DNA from: JAAUTS01 sp034440395
GTDB lineage: Bacteria > Verrucomicrobiota > Verrucomicrobiia > Methylacidiphilales > JAAUTS01
Assembly: GCA_034440395.1 (NCBI GenBank)
Contig: JAWXBW010000048.1
Span: 1-64,000, forward strand
Reading direction: 5' to 3'
Length of the DNA: 64,000 nt
Shown: positions 24,516 to 33,333 of the stretch, piece by piece
How the letters are laid out: the number at the start of each line of letters is the position of its first letter
Position numbering within the stretch: the stretch's first letter is position 1
Program-made: the position numbers and the translations under genes
Notes under the pieces: model-generated
What the model saw: only the letters and a program-made list of their open reading frames with translations
What the model was told of the DNA's origin: nothing
Databases searched by the model: none

Positions 24516-25667
24516 TTGAGCAGAATTTTATTTAGTCCTTCTTATCCAGGCTATTGGCCTGAAGTCACCCCCGAACAATGGAACGATTGGAGCTGGCAGA
24601 TGCGTAATCGTGTCACGAGCCTCGAAGGTCTGGAAAAGCATCTAAAGCTCAGCCCTGAAGAACGAGCTGGCACTTTATTAACGGGCAGTAAATTAGCTAC
24701 GGCCATTACGCCTCATTATTTTAACTTGATTGATCCTGAAGATCCGAATTGTCCGATTCGACGTCAAGTGGTGCCACGTCTGGAAGAGTCTAGCTATTCC
24801 GCAGAGGAGATGTCGGATCCTTGTGGGGAAGATGGTGCTATGCCTGTCCCGGGACTGGTGCACCGTTACCCCGACCGCGTTTTATTTCTTATCACAGATC
24901 GTTGTGCTTCTTACTGCCGTTATTGCACGCGTAGTCGTGTCGTTAGTGGGGTAGGGGAGCAGGAACTGGAGACAGATTTTGAAGAGGCCTTTCGCTATTT
25001 AGAAAAGCATGAAGAAGTTCGTGACGTTCTACTCTCCGGTGGTGACCCTTTGCTGTTTTCGGATCGTAAATTGGACGCTATATTAACTCGGCTTCGTTCT
25101 ATACCGCATATTGAGTTTGTAAGAATTGGTTCGCGTGTTCCGATTTTCTTACCACAACGGATTACCCCAGAGCTTTGCGCTATGTTGCGTAAGCACCATC
25201 CTCTTTGGATCAGTATTCATACGAATCACCCCAGAGAGTTGACGACAGAAGTAAAAGAAGCCTTAGGGAGACTTTCCGATGCGGGCATTCCCTTAGGTAA
25301 CCAAGCTGTTCTTTTAAACGGTATTAATAATGATGCAGAAGTTTTGAAAGAACTTTTCCATAAGCTACTCATGTGTCGCGTTCGTCCTTATTATTTGTAT
25401 CAGTGCGATTTAATCAAAGGTTCTGGCCATTTGCGCACGACGATTCAAGAAGGTCTAGAGATCATGGATAAATTGCGCGGACACACCACAGGTTATGCCG
25501 TCCCTCAATATGTGGTGGATGGACCAGGCGGCGGTGGTAAAATTCCCTTAAACCCTGACTATATTGTGGCGCAGACGGGGGATCGCTATGTGTTAAGAAA
25601 TTACCGTGGAGACATCTACGAATATCCTAACATGGCGACACAACCAGCTGTGGTAAATAAAGACTAA
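24516..25667 (+). CDS. kamA: Lysine 2,3-aminomutase (radical SAM, PLP)
   Basis: 383 residues. The start must be TTG 24516, because an in-frame stop lies at 24489-24491 and no other usable start comes before the conserved N-terminus. The radical SAM cluster motif is C130-x3-C134-x2-C137. K342 in GGGGKIPL is the PLP lysine. D298 (YQCDLIKG) and D335 (YVVDGPGG) match the two Asp residues that bind the epsilon-amine of lysine in the clostridial enzyme. It makes beta-lysine. Use may be an osmolyte or EF-P modification; no partner gene (ablB, epmA) is adjacent. Confidence 0.9.
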   Translation: MSRILFSPSYPGYWPEVTPEQWNDWSWQMRNRVTSLEGLEKHLKLSPEERAGTLLTGSKLATAITPHYFNLIDPEDPNCPIRRQVVPRLEESSYSAEEMSDPCGEDGAMPVPGLVHRYPDRVLFLITDRCASYCRYCTRSRVVSGVGEQELETDFEEAFRYLEKHEEVRDVLLSGGDPLLFSDRKLDAILTRLRSIPHIEFVRIGSRVPIFLPQRITPELCAMLRKHHPLWISIHTNHPRELTTEVKEALGRLSDAGIPLGNQAVLLNGINNDAEVLKELFHKLLMCRVRPYYLYQCDLIKGSGHLRTTIQEGLEIMDKLRGHTTGYAVPQYVVDGPGGGGKIPLNPDYIVAQTGDRYVLRNYRGDIYEYPNMATQPAVVNKD

Positions 25668-25713
25668 TTTTTTTGGTTCTTTCCTGCGTTTAGTAGGACG
25701 TTAGATTATCCAC

Positions 25714-26862
25714 ATGGCATCCCTTAAATTAAATCCAGGCAATAGGCAACGCGTGATGCAAGGGCATCCATGGGTTTATGCAAACGAAGTGCAAAAGCTC
25801 TTAGCCTCAGAGTTCAATGGACAGGCTGTTGAGTGTCGAGACGCGCAGGGTCGTATTCTTGGCACTGGTCTTTATAATGGACATTCACAAATTATCTGGC
25901 GCAAGATTTCTAAAGACAAACAAGAATTTAATTCCGTCTTCATTCATAAAACCTTAGCTGCCGCCTTCTTGCGACGTCGTGGTCTAACTTCTGGTAGATA
26001 TTTTTGGTCAGAGTCCGATGGGATTCCAGGTCTAATTATTGATCGTTTTGAATCTGTTCTGGTGGTGCAATTTTTAACTATGGCGGTGGATCGTGCTCAG
26101 GACATTATTTTAGATTGGCTGGAACAGGAACTTAAACCCACGGCGATCATTCTACGTAATGACGCCCCATCTCGTGAGAAGGAAGGGCTTCTGCGCAGTG
26201 TGTCCGTGGGAAGGGGGACGGCGCCGAGTTCGATGTGGCTACATTTTCAAGGCGTGGATTTTCTTTTCGATTGGGAGTCGGGTCAAAAAACGGGATTCTA
26301 TCTCGACCAATGTGAGCAACATCAAAAAGTTGCAGCCTATGCCAACGGGCGCCGCGTGCTGGATGTTTTTTGTAATCAAGGAGGCTTTGCCCTCCATTGT
26401 GCTAAACAAGGTGCAGCATCTGTTGTTGGGGTGGACTCTTCCGTTGAGGCAATTGGTTTAGCTAAACAAAATTCAGCTAAGAATGAATTAACTATTACGT
26501 GGATTTGTGAAAATGCTTTTGATTATTTAAAACGTCAGAAACCGAACAGTTGGGATCTCGTTATCCTAGATCCGCCTCCATTTGCGAAGTCACGGGATCG
26601 GTTGCAAGAAGCCTTGGGTGGTTATAAAGAAATTAATTTGCGGGCAATGAAGCAACTGGCTCCAGGAGGGATTCTTGCCACGTACTCGTGTTCTCACCAT
26701 ATTAGTTACGAGATCTACCGTCAGATGTTGATGGAGGCGGCGGCAGATGTTGGGCGTAATGTCCGCTTGCTGGAAATGTGCAAGCAGAGTTATGATCATC
26801 CCGTGATGTTAAACATCCCAGAGAGCGAATATCTACGAGGTTTTATATTGGAAATAGAATGA
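25714..26862 (+). CDS. RlmI-like 23S rRNA (cytosine) methyltransferase
   Basis: 382 residues. An N-terminal PUA domain (KLNPGNRQRVMQGHPWVYANEV) is followed by a Rossmann SAM-dependent methyltransferase: DQCEQHQKVAAY, VLDVFCNQGGFALHCAKQGA, then LVILDPPPFAKSRDRL and YSCSHHI. This layout matches the RlmI/YccW class of m5C methyltransferases acting on 23S rRNA, although the related RlmK/L classes are also possible. It overlaps the next gene by four bases. Confidence 0.85.
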   Translation: MASLKLNPGNRQRVMQGHPWVYANEVQKLLASEFNGQAVECRDAQGRILGTGLYNGHSQIIWRKISKDKQEFNSVFIHKTLAAAFLRRRGLTSGRYFWSESDGIPGLIIDRFESVLVVQFLTMAVDRAQDIILDWLEQELKPTAIILRNDAPSREKEGLLRSVSVGRGTAPSSMWLHFQGVDFLFDWESGQKTGFYLDQCEQHQKVAAYANGRRVLDVFCNQGGFALHCAKQGAASVVGVDSSVEAIGLAKQNSAKNELTITWICENAFDYLKRQKPNSWDLVILDPPPFAKSRDRLQEALGGYKEINLRAMKQLAPGGILATYSCSHHISYEIYRQMLMEAAADVGRNVRLLEMCKQSYDHPVMLNIPESEYLRGFILEIE

Positions 26863-27401
26863 TAACATTTTTAAAATTTTTTACACTCCTTGTGCTTACC
26901 CTCTCGCCACTTGCGGCGGCACCTCCGATCACGGCGAAGGATGCAGATGGAGTTGAGCGCACCTTAAATCAGGTGGGTCAAGTCACGGTGATCGTCTCCA
27001 GCAATCCTTCGGTTCAAGAGCGCACGCGGCAAGCAGGTAAAGCGATGGACGCGTTTCAAGGTCGCACAGACTTCCGATCTATTGTCCTAGTGGATTTGCG
27101 TGGAACGATGGCGGACTGGGCTAAAGGCTACACGCTGAGGCGGATGGTGAAAGATCTGGATCAAGAGGCACTACGCATCACGCCAGCTTATCGTAAAAAT
27201 GGGAATTCAGGGAACCCACGACTCGCTGTTTCTGCCGTGGCGGATTTCGATGGTACTGTCGGCCTGCGACTCGGGTGGCTTAAGCCAAAGAATCAACTGC
27301 GCGTGATCATTTTCGATCGTAATGGTAAAAGATTTAGGGAATGGGAAGATTTAAAAAATCTTTCTGAGTTAACGAGTGCTCTACAAAAATGTTTTCCCTA
27401 G
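26859..27401 (+). CDS. Exported thioredoxin-fold-like hypothetical protein
   Basis: 180 residues with a signal peptide (MITFLKFFTLLVLTLSPLAAA). The mature part, with VTVIVSSNPSVQERTRQAGKAMDAF and FRSIVLVDLRG, then RVIIFDRNGKRFREW, suggests an alpha/beta thioredoxin-like fold of the YtfJ type but has no CxxC. Function unknown. Its ATGA start overlaps the methyltransferase end, and a TPR gene follows nine bases later. Confidence 0.65.
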   Translation: MITFLKFFTLLVLTLSPLAAAPPITAKDADGVERTLNQVGQVTVIVSSNPSVQERTRQAGKAMDAFQGRTDFRSIVLVDLRGTMADWAKGYTLRRMVKDLDQEALRITPAYRKNGNSGNPRLAVSAVADFDGTVGLRLGWLKPKNQLRVIIFDRNGKRFREWEDLKNLSELTSALQKCFP

Positions 27402-27410
27402 GATAAGTAT

Positions 27411-27761
27411 ATGCCAAGTGCTGAAGATTATATTGATGAGGGAAACGGGGAGCTGGCCATGGGCGAGCTGGAGAAGGCGTTAGAGTTTTATCGTCTAGCC
27501 ACGGAGATCGAGCCTGAGTGTTTTGATGCATGGCAAGCTTACTGCGTGGCTCTGATTAAATTAAATCGGGCAGATGAAGCTATCCGAGCGGGAGAGATTG
27601 CGATCAAGCTTAAGCCTAACGACCAGATGGCCTATGCTACGATGTCACTGGCCTATGGGAGAAATAATCAAATTAAAGAAGCAGAAGCGATGGGGGCTAA
27701 GGCGCGGATAATTTCGTGGGGCGGGAAGGTTAGCTTAGAAAAGCCTTTGGGAGAGTTGTGA
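27411..27761 (+). CDS. TPR-repeat protein
   Basis: 116 residues with about two to three tetratricopeptide repeats: GELEKALEFYRLATEIEP, DAWQAYCVALIKLNRADEAI and MAYATMSLAYGRNNQIKEAE. It has no signal peptide, so it is likely a cytoplasmic protein-protein interaction module. It is the last gene of the group starting at 25714, and it converges with crcB, whose stop is six bases away. Confidence 0.75.
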   Translation: MPSAEDYIDEGNGELAMGELEKALEFYRLATEIEPECFDAWQAYCVALIKLNRADEAIRAGEIAIKLKPNDQMAYATMSLAYGRNNQIKEAEAMGAKARIISWGGKVSLEKPLGEL

Positions 27762-27766
27762 AAATT

Positions 27767-28159
27767 TCAGCGTGCTGAGATAAGTGCCGTGGTGGTTAGT
27801 CCGACCCAAACAGCAAGGAGGCAAAGTCCGACGGAGAGCGTGATATTTAATCCTGCGTAAAGCCATTGTCCGTCATTCATGAGCTGGATGGTTTGTAAAC
27901 TGAAGGCGGAGAACGTGGTGAAGCCGCCGAGGAATCCGACCATGATGACTTGGCGTGTGAGGGGTGAGGTGAAGAAGAATCCGTCTGAACCCGTTAAAGC
28001 ACTTACGATGCCGATAGCTAGACAGCCTAGGACGTTAACGAGCAGAGTTCCGAGTGGGAAGCTTTCGCCGTAGCGTGAAGCCATGACGTGGGATACCCAC
28101 AGGCGTGCTCCTACGCCGAGCGCACCACCCGACATGACGGCTAAGTAAGAGGGTAACAT
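27767..28159 (-). CDS. crcB: Fluoride channel CrcB/Fluc
   Basis: 130 residues with four membrane segments and the diagnostic GGFTTFSAFSLQT, plus GVGARLWV and LVNVLGC. Fluc proteins are small dual-topology fluoride exporters. The gene begins four bases after the end of cysA on the same strand, so it is probably the last gene of the sulfate operon. No fluoride riboswitch is visible upstream. Confidence 0.9.
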   Translation of the reverse strand: MLPSYLAVMSGGALGVGARLWVSHVMASRYGESFPLGTLLVNVLGCLAIGIVSALTGSDGFFFTSPLTRQVIMVGFLGGFTTFSAFSLQTIQLMNDGQWLYAGLNITLSVGLCLLAVWVGLTTTALISAR

Positions 28160-28163
28160 ATTT

Positions 28164-29237
28164 TTAGATAGAGTAATCAGGAGGGAAGACGTGGAGGCGT
28201 GTGGCGGTAAGGTGGGCTGTCTCGTTTACCTTTAATTGTAATTTCCCATAGAGATCACGGGTAATTTCTACCGTGAGAAATTCTTGATTATCCACCCGTG
28301 TCATTTCGATGCGCACGAGAGGACCGATCGGTTGGATATGCAGAATTTTAACTTCAAGGGAAGATTCAAGGGGCTTATCTTTATGCACTTGAAATTCGTG
28401 GGGTCGCACAAAAGCTACGACACTGGATTCATTTAGTTTCTCATTGCGAGTATCAAAGACGAGGCTGCCAACTTGGGCTTTACCTTTGATGACTTTACCC
28501 GTGAAGCTATTAACAGAACCGAGGAAGTTGAAGACGAAGGGGTTAGCGGGAGCTTCATAAACTTGTTCAGGAGTTCCGATCTGTTCAATTTTGCCTGCAT
28601 TCATAATGACAACGCGGTCAGCCAGCTCCAGAGCTTCTTCTTGGTCATGGGTGACGAAGATGCTGGTGACGTGGATTTCTTGGTGGAGCTGACGCAGCCA
28701 GCGCCGCAGTTCTTTTCGCACCTTAGCGTCTAAGGCTCCGAAGGGTTCGTCAAGTAAAAGTACTTTAGGTTCGACGGCTAGAGCGCGGGCGAGGGAGATC
28801 CGCTGGCGTTGGCCACCAGAAAGCTGGGAGGGAAAGCGTTTCTCAAGGCCCTCAAGCTGCACAAGTTTTAAGAGTTTTAAAACACGGCTCCGAATTTCGT
28901 CTTTACTTGGTCTAGTGGAGGAGGGGCGTATGGTTAGACCGAAGGCGATGTTTTCAAATACCGTCATGTGGCGGAATAAAGCGTAGTGTTGGAAGACAAA
29001 GCCGACGCCGCGATCTTTAGCACTTTTAAAAGTAACTTCCTCACCCCCAAAAAAAACGCCACCGCTGCCATCGTCAGGGTTTTCTAATCCAGCAATGATA
29101 CGGAGCAGAGTGGTCTTACCTGAACCACTGGGTCCAAGAAGGGCGAGGAGTTCACCCGATTTGACTTCGAGTTGAACTTTGTGGAGGGCATGGAAGTTGC
29201 CGAAGGTTTTTGAGATTTGTTGGGTTTCGATTTTCAT
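28164..29237 (-). CDS. cysA: Sulfate/thiosulfate ABC transporter ATPase
   Basis: 357 residues. Walker A GPSGSGKTTLLRI, LSGGQRQRISLARAL signature and Walker B KVLLLDEPFGALD are intact, followed by H-loop VTHD. The C-terminal TOBE-like domain (VAFVRPHEFQVH) is the CysA type. It energises sulfate uptake with CysT/CysW and Sbp. It overlaps cysW by four bases. Confidence 0.95.
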   Translation of the reverse strand: MKIETQQISKTFGNFHALHKVQLEVKSGELLALLGPSGSGKTTLLRIIAGLENPDDGSGGVFFGGEEVTFKSAKDRGVGFVFQHYALFRHMTVFENIAFGLTIRPSSTRPSKDEIRSRVLKLLKLVQLEGLEKRFPSQLSGGQRQRISLARALAVEPKVLLLDEPFGALDAKVRKELRRWLRQLHQEIHVTSIFVTHDQEEALELADRVVIMNAGKIEQIGTPEQVYEAPANPFVFNFLGSVNSFTGKVIKGKAQVGSLVFDTRNEKLNESSVVAFVRPHEFQVHKDKPLESSLEVKILHIQPIGPLVRIEMTRVDNQEFLTVEITRDLYGKLQLKVNETAHLTATRLHVFPPDYSI

Positions 29238-30229
29238 GCAGGTTCTTGGGAGTTAAAGTGTTCGATCACGGCTTTAATCACGAGGGTGAGTAGAGCGAGG
29301 AGAGTGAGTAAGGAAGCCATTGCGAAGGAGGCGGCGAAGTGGTATTCGTTGTAGAGAATTTCGATGTGGAGGGGGATGGTATTGGTAAGACCCCGGATAT
29401 GGCCAGAGACGACAGAGACGGCGCCGAACTCGCCCATGGCTCGGGCATTACAAAGGATGATACCGTGGAGGAGTGCCCATTTGATATTAGGTAAGGTGAC
29501 ACGCCAGAAGATTTGCCAACCGTTGGCTCCGAGGGTAAGGGCAGCCAATTCTTCATCCTTACCTTGTGATTGCATAAGGGGGATCAGTTCGCGAGCGACA
29601 AAGGGAAAGGTGACGAAGGTGGTGGCGAGTATGATGCCTGGAGTGGAGAAAATAACTTGGATAAACCATTCTTTATAAAGCCATGCTCCATGATTTTCGG
29701 AAAATAAAACTTGATGGGAGAGGAACCACTGTTGGATGGAGTCGCCCAAGAAGGGGAGCCAGCTTAGAATTTTAACGGGGGAGGATTCAAGCAAGGGAGC
29801 GGCCCAGCCGTGTTGGCTGAAGATGAGGATAAAGACAAGCCCTGCGATCACGGGTGAAACAGCGAAGGGTAAGTCAATGAGAGTGATGAGAAAATTTTTC
29901 CAACGAAATTCAAACTTAGTGATAGCCCAAGCTGCGCTAAGTCCGAAAATGACATTGAGGGGAACGACGATGGCGGTGACAAAGAAGGTTAGTTTAATGG
30001 CACTGAGAGCAAAGGGGTCTTGGAAGGAGGCGAAATATACGTCTGCTCCTTTGCGGAACGCTTCCACGAAGACTGCGATGAGGGGAACGGCTAGGAAGAG
30101 TAGAATAAACCCTAGGGCAAGGGAAATGAGGAGAAGCCGTGCCCAAAGCGGTTCAGTGCGACTCCTTGAGGCTGCGCACTGCCCGTTAGGACTAGATTTT
30201 GGGGAAGAGAGTGGACGTGTGATGGCCAT
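29234..30229 (-). CDS. cysW: Sulfate ABC transporter permease CysW
   Basis: 331 residues from the ATG at 30229, which leaves an 11-base gap after cysT; a start 16 codons earlier would overlap cysT. Six membrane segments are visible, with LTLGANGWQIFWRVTLPNIKW (EAA loop contacting the ATPase) and ARAMGEFGAVSVVSGHIRGLT, characteristic of CysW. Confidence 0.93.
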   Translation of the reverse strand: MAITRPLSSPKSSPNGQCAASRSRTEPLWARLLLISLALGFILLFLAVPLIAVFVEAFRKGADVYFASFQDPFALSAIKLTFFVTAIVVPLNVIFGLSAAWAITKFEFRWKNFLITLIDLPFAVSPVIAGLVFILIFSQHGWAAPLLESSPVKILSWLPFLGDSIQQWFLSHQVLFSENHGAWLYKEWFIQVIFSTPGIILATTFVTFPFVARELIPLMQSQGKDEELAALTLGANGWQIFWRVTLPNIKWALLHGIILCNARAMGEFGAVSVVSGHIRGLTNTIPLHIEILYNEYHFAASFAMASLLTLLALLTLVIKAVIEHFNSQEPA

Positions 30230-30240
30230 GGGGAAAAAAG

Positions 30241-31116
30241 TTAGCGCACGGAAAGCTGGAAGCGGCTGGCTCGCCATTGTATGAGGTTAATGGTGAGTAA
30301 GAGGAAGAAGGAAATAATGAGCATAACACAGGCGATGGCGGCGGCTCCTGCGTAATTAAATTGTTCAAGTTGAATGATAATCAGTAAAGGTGTGATCTCT
30401 GTTTTGTTCGGCATGTTACCTGCGATGAATATTACGGAGCCATACTCACCAATGGCACGGGCTAAAGCCAAAGCAAAACCGGTGAGGATGGCAGGACGTA
30501 GTTCGGGAAGGATGATACGTGTGATAGTTTGCCAGCGATTTGCGCCTAGGCTGGCAGCGGCTTCTTCAATCTCATGGGAGAGGTCTTCTAGCACGGGTTG
30601 TACGGTGCGAACGACAAAAGGCAGGCCGATGAAGGTCAAGGCGATGGTGACGCCCACGGCATTGTAAGCTAGGCGGATACCATCTGGTGGGAAGAGACTA
30701 CCGATCAAACTAGTTTCGTTGAAATAATGCCCAATCCAACCAGTCGGGGCGTAAAGCGAGGTTAGGGCGATGCCAGCTACGGCGGTGGGTAAGGCAAAGG
30801 GGAGATCGACTAAAGCATCAATAAAGCGTTTACCAGGAAAACGATAACGCACTAAGACCCAGGCGATGATGACGCCGAAGATGGCGTTGATGATGGCCGC
30901 AATGAGGGAGGTTCCGAAGGTTAGGCGGTAAGATGCCATGGCGCGTGGGCTGACAATGATGTTCCAGAGATCCGTCCAGCTTTGATCGAAGGCTTTGAAG
31001 AAGACTCCAGCCAAAGGAATAAGGATAATTAGGCTTAGGTAGAGCAGGGTAAAGCCCATGGTTAGTCCAAAACCAGGCAGCATTTTCCGTCGTGGAAACT
31101 TTTTTAACTTGCTCAT
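30241..31116 (-). CDS. cysT: Sulfate ABC transporter permease CysT (CysU)
   Basis: 291 residues, six membrane segments. The EAA loop AASLGANRWQTITRIILPELRPAI and ARAIGEYGSVIFIAGNMPNKTEI are typical of CysT. It pairs with CysW. It starts five bases after the stop of the aspartoacylase-like gene, so the whole cluster is one transcription unit. Confidence 0.94.
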   Translation of the reverse strand: MSKLKKFPRRKMLPGFGLTMGFTLLYLSLIILIPLAGVFFKAFDQSWTDLWNIIVSPRAMASYRLTFGTSLIAAIINAIFGVIIAWVLVRYRFPGKRFIDALVDLPFALPTAVAGIALTSLYAPTGWIGHYFNETSLIGSLFPPDGIRLAYNAVGVTIALTFIGLPFVVRTVQPVLEDLSHEIEEAAASLGANRWQTITRIILPELRPAILTGFALALARAIGEYGSVIFIAGNMPNKTEITPLLIIIQLEQFNYAGAAAIACVMLIISFFLLLTINLIQWRASRFQLSVR

Positions 31117-31121
31117 GATTT

Positions 31122-31955
31122 TTATAAGTCAGCACTATAGCTAATGAAGCTGCGATAGGTTTCTAACATGCTGAGTAAGGCCGTGACGTTAGCTTCGACT
31201 TGTTTATCAAGAGGTGCGAGTTGGGGAGTTTCTAGGACGATTTCAAAAGGTTTAATTTTTGATGAAAGTGGAGCAGTTAGGATGCCATCATAGCCCTTAG
31301 TAATAATACCGTCCTGAGCGGCGAATCCGTCGATGGTTTTATTATAGTTAAAGGGAAGGTGGATGCTAGCTGCTAGGAGGGCGGGTGCGAGCACGTCACG
31401 GGTTAGGGTGGCCCCTTTGACGAAGCCGTAAAGGCCTTCGCTTGTGTCATCGGCATGGAGGGAGATGATTCCTTGAAAATGGTTTTCTATGAGTTGTTGT
31501 TCAAGGAACTGGATTTCAGACTCGCGTGAATTTTTCCAGAACTCGCGGTTGAGATCTTTACCTCTGCGGGAAAAGCGGGTGTTGTCTTCAAATCCAGTCG
31601 GATTGGTTACGGGGTAAACAAAAAGCTCATAACCACGAGCGAGTTGAGGATTTCCATCAAGGTATTTAAGTAGTTCGAGTGCGGCAAGGGTGCCAGCTAC
31701 TTCATCTCCATGTATTCCAGCAAAAAGCCCGATCCTGATATATTCGGAGCCTTGGCTGGGGCCGACAAAGAGAAAGCGTGGGATCGCATAGAATTCGTTA
31801 CTGTGTTCAAAACGCTGGGACGGGGCTTCAAAGAGGCGGTGAGAGTTTTCAACTCGTGCACGAAGTGGTGCCAGAAGACTTGAAATAGAACGACGCTCTT
31901 TATACAGAGACACAGCTTGCCAAGGTGTCTGTGGTTTTGTCTGTAGTGCTTTCAT
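31122..31955 (-). CDS. Aspartoacylase / succinylglutamate desuccinylase-like zinc hydrolase
   Basis: 277 residues of the M14-like AstE/ASPA family. GLFAGIHGDEVAGTLAALELL carries the HxxE zinc ligands, NPTGFEDNTRFSRRGKDLNREF the substrate-binding Arg/Asn segment, and ISLHADDTSEG the third zinc ligand His. The family hydrolyses N-acyl amino acids or acts on small carboxylates. It is embedded in the sulfate operon between sbp and cysT with only five bases before cysT. Its role there is unknown. Confidence 0.8.
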   Translation of the reverse strand: MKALQTKPQTPWQAVSLYKERRSISSLLAPLRARVENSHRLFEAPSQRFEHSNEFYAIPRFLFVGPSQGSEYIRIGLFAGIHGDEVAGTLAALELLKYLDGNPQLARGYELFVYPVTNPTGFEDNTRFSRRGKDLNREFWKNSRESEIQFLEQQLIENHFQGIISLHADDTSEGLYGFVKGATLTRDVLAPALLAASIHLPFNYNKTIDGFAAQDGIITKGYDGILTAPLSSKIKPFEIVLETPQLAPLDKQVEANVTALLSMLETYRSFISYSADL

Positions 31956-32028
31956 GGGTAGTAAAATAAAATCTCTTGAGTCCGCAACCCGTTAGAGGTT
32001 ATGACCCGATAGTGAGGTGATTAGTTTC

Positions 32029-33036
32029 TCAAGGCTTTGTGATTTCGTCAAAAGTTCCACCATCATCAAAGTGAGCTTTTTGCGCTTTTTTCCATCCACC
32101 GAAATCTTTGTCGATGGTAACTAGATTTATTTTAGAGAATAGGGAAGAATACTTGGCAGCGGCTTTGGCGTCGCGAGGGCGGTAGAAGTTTTTACCAATG
32201 AGATCCTGAGCTTCTGGAGAATAAAGGTATTCGAGGTAAGCTTTAGCTACTTCGGCAGTGCCTTTACGGGCGACGACTTTATCCACGACGGTGACGGGAG
32301 GCTCGGCCAGAATGCTGATGGAAGGGGCGATTATTTGAGTTTGACCAGGGAATTCTTTTTCGATCAAGTGAGCTTCATTTTCCCAAGAGAGCAAAACGTC
32401 ACCGATTTTACGCTGGGCAAAGGTGGTGGTCGAGCCACGAGCGCCTGAGTCGAGGACGGGGACATTCTTGTAGAGCGTGCGAAGGTAGTCCTTAATTTTC
32501 ACTTCGTCGTTACTGAATTTTTGAGCGGCAAAAGCCCAAGCGGCCAAGTAGTTCCAACGAGCACCGCCAGAGGTTTTAGGATTGGGTGTGATGACTTTAA
32601 TATTGGGCTTAACGAGATCGTCCCAGTCTTTAATATTTTTAGGATTACCTTTACGAACGACCAAGACAATCGTGGAGGTGTACGGCGAGCTGTTATCAGG
32701 CAAACGGCTTTGCCAGTTTTTATTGATTATTCCAGATCTTTCGGCGATGGCATCAATATCAAAAGCTAAAGCAAGGGTAACGACATCAGCTTGAATACCA
32801 TCAATAACGGAACGAGATTGTTTACCTGAGCCGCCGTGGGATTGGAGGAAGGTGATGTCTTGACCTGTTTTTTCTTTCCAGTGTTTAGCGAAGGCGGCGT
32901 TGTACTCGGTGTAGAACTCACGGGTAGGATCGTAGGAGACATTGAGTAATTCTATTGCCTTGAGTTGTTCGGGTACAAGTAGAAGAGAGAGTCCTAAAAC
33001 AAGGAGGGATAATGATTTTTTAATGATTTGTTTCAT
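32029..33036 (-). CDS. sbp: Sulfate-binding periplasmic protein
   Basis: 335 residues. A signal peptide (MKQIIKKSLSLLVLGLSLLLVPEQLKA) is followed by LLNVSYDPTREFYTEYN, QSHGGSGKQSRSVIDG and ADVVTLALAFDID, all hallmarks of Sbp/CysP. It captures sulfate for CysTWA. It is the first gene of the operon, and its promoter with a palindromic operator lies upstream at 33233-33260. Confidence 0.95.
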   Translation of the reverse strand: MKQIIKKSLSLLVLGLSLLLVPEQLKAIELLNVSYDPTREFYTEYNAAFAKHWKEKTGQDITFLQSHGGSGKQSRSVIDGIQADVVTLALAFDIDAIAERSGIINKNWQSRLPDNSSPYTSTIVLVVRKGNPKNIKDWDDLVKPNIKVITPNPKTSGGARWNYLAAWAFAAQKFSNDEVKIKDYLRTLYKNVPVLDSGARGSTTTFAQRKIGDVLLSWENEAHLIEKEFPGQTQIIAPSISILAEPPVTVVDKVVARKGTAEVAKAYLEYLYSPEAQDLIGKNFYRPRDAKAAAKYSSLFSKINLVTIDKDFGGWKKAQKAHFDDGGTFDEITKP

Positions 33037-33232
33037 GTGTTTCTGTTTTAGTTATCTCTTGCCCCATTATGAGTAGAGAGTTTGGTTGGTAATGCGCTTT
33101 AAATTTAGAAGGTTAATGGGTAGCCTTAAGGGAAGAAGATGACGTTTGAGGTGGGCTTGAAGCATTAAAGTTTTTGTGTTAGTAGAATCGGACATGAGCG
33201 TTAACATGCAATTTAGTAATTGTATTAATTTA

Positions 33233-33260
33233 AATATACTAAATTAGTATGGTATGTAAA
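33233..33260 (-). promoter_or_regulatory. sbp promoter with palindromic operator
   Basis: On the minus strand TTTACA (33255-33260) and TATATT (33233-33238) are spaced by 16 bases. A perfect palindrome ATACTAA-A-TTAGTAT at 33236-33250 overlaps the -10 box and spacer. An Rrf2-type regulator gene lies immediately upstream, which makes this its most likely operator. Repression when sulfur is plentiful is inference. Confidence 0.6.
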
Positions 33261-33333
33261 CAAAAAAGTTTAATTTTTATTGCGTGGAGCCTATGCGTCG
33301 TTTTTGTAAATAGTTAACGGCTATTTGTTTATA

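Noticed and set aside
25706..25714. Perfect DnaA box TTATCCACA
   Set aside because: A single copy overlapping the start of the RlmI-like gene. No cluster of boxes or AT-rich unwinding region nearby, so not an origin.
28160..28200. Fluoride riboswitch for crcB
   Set aside because: crcB follows cysA by four bases; the riboswitch core sequence was not seen.
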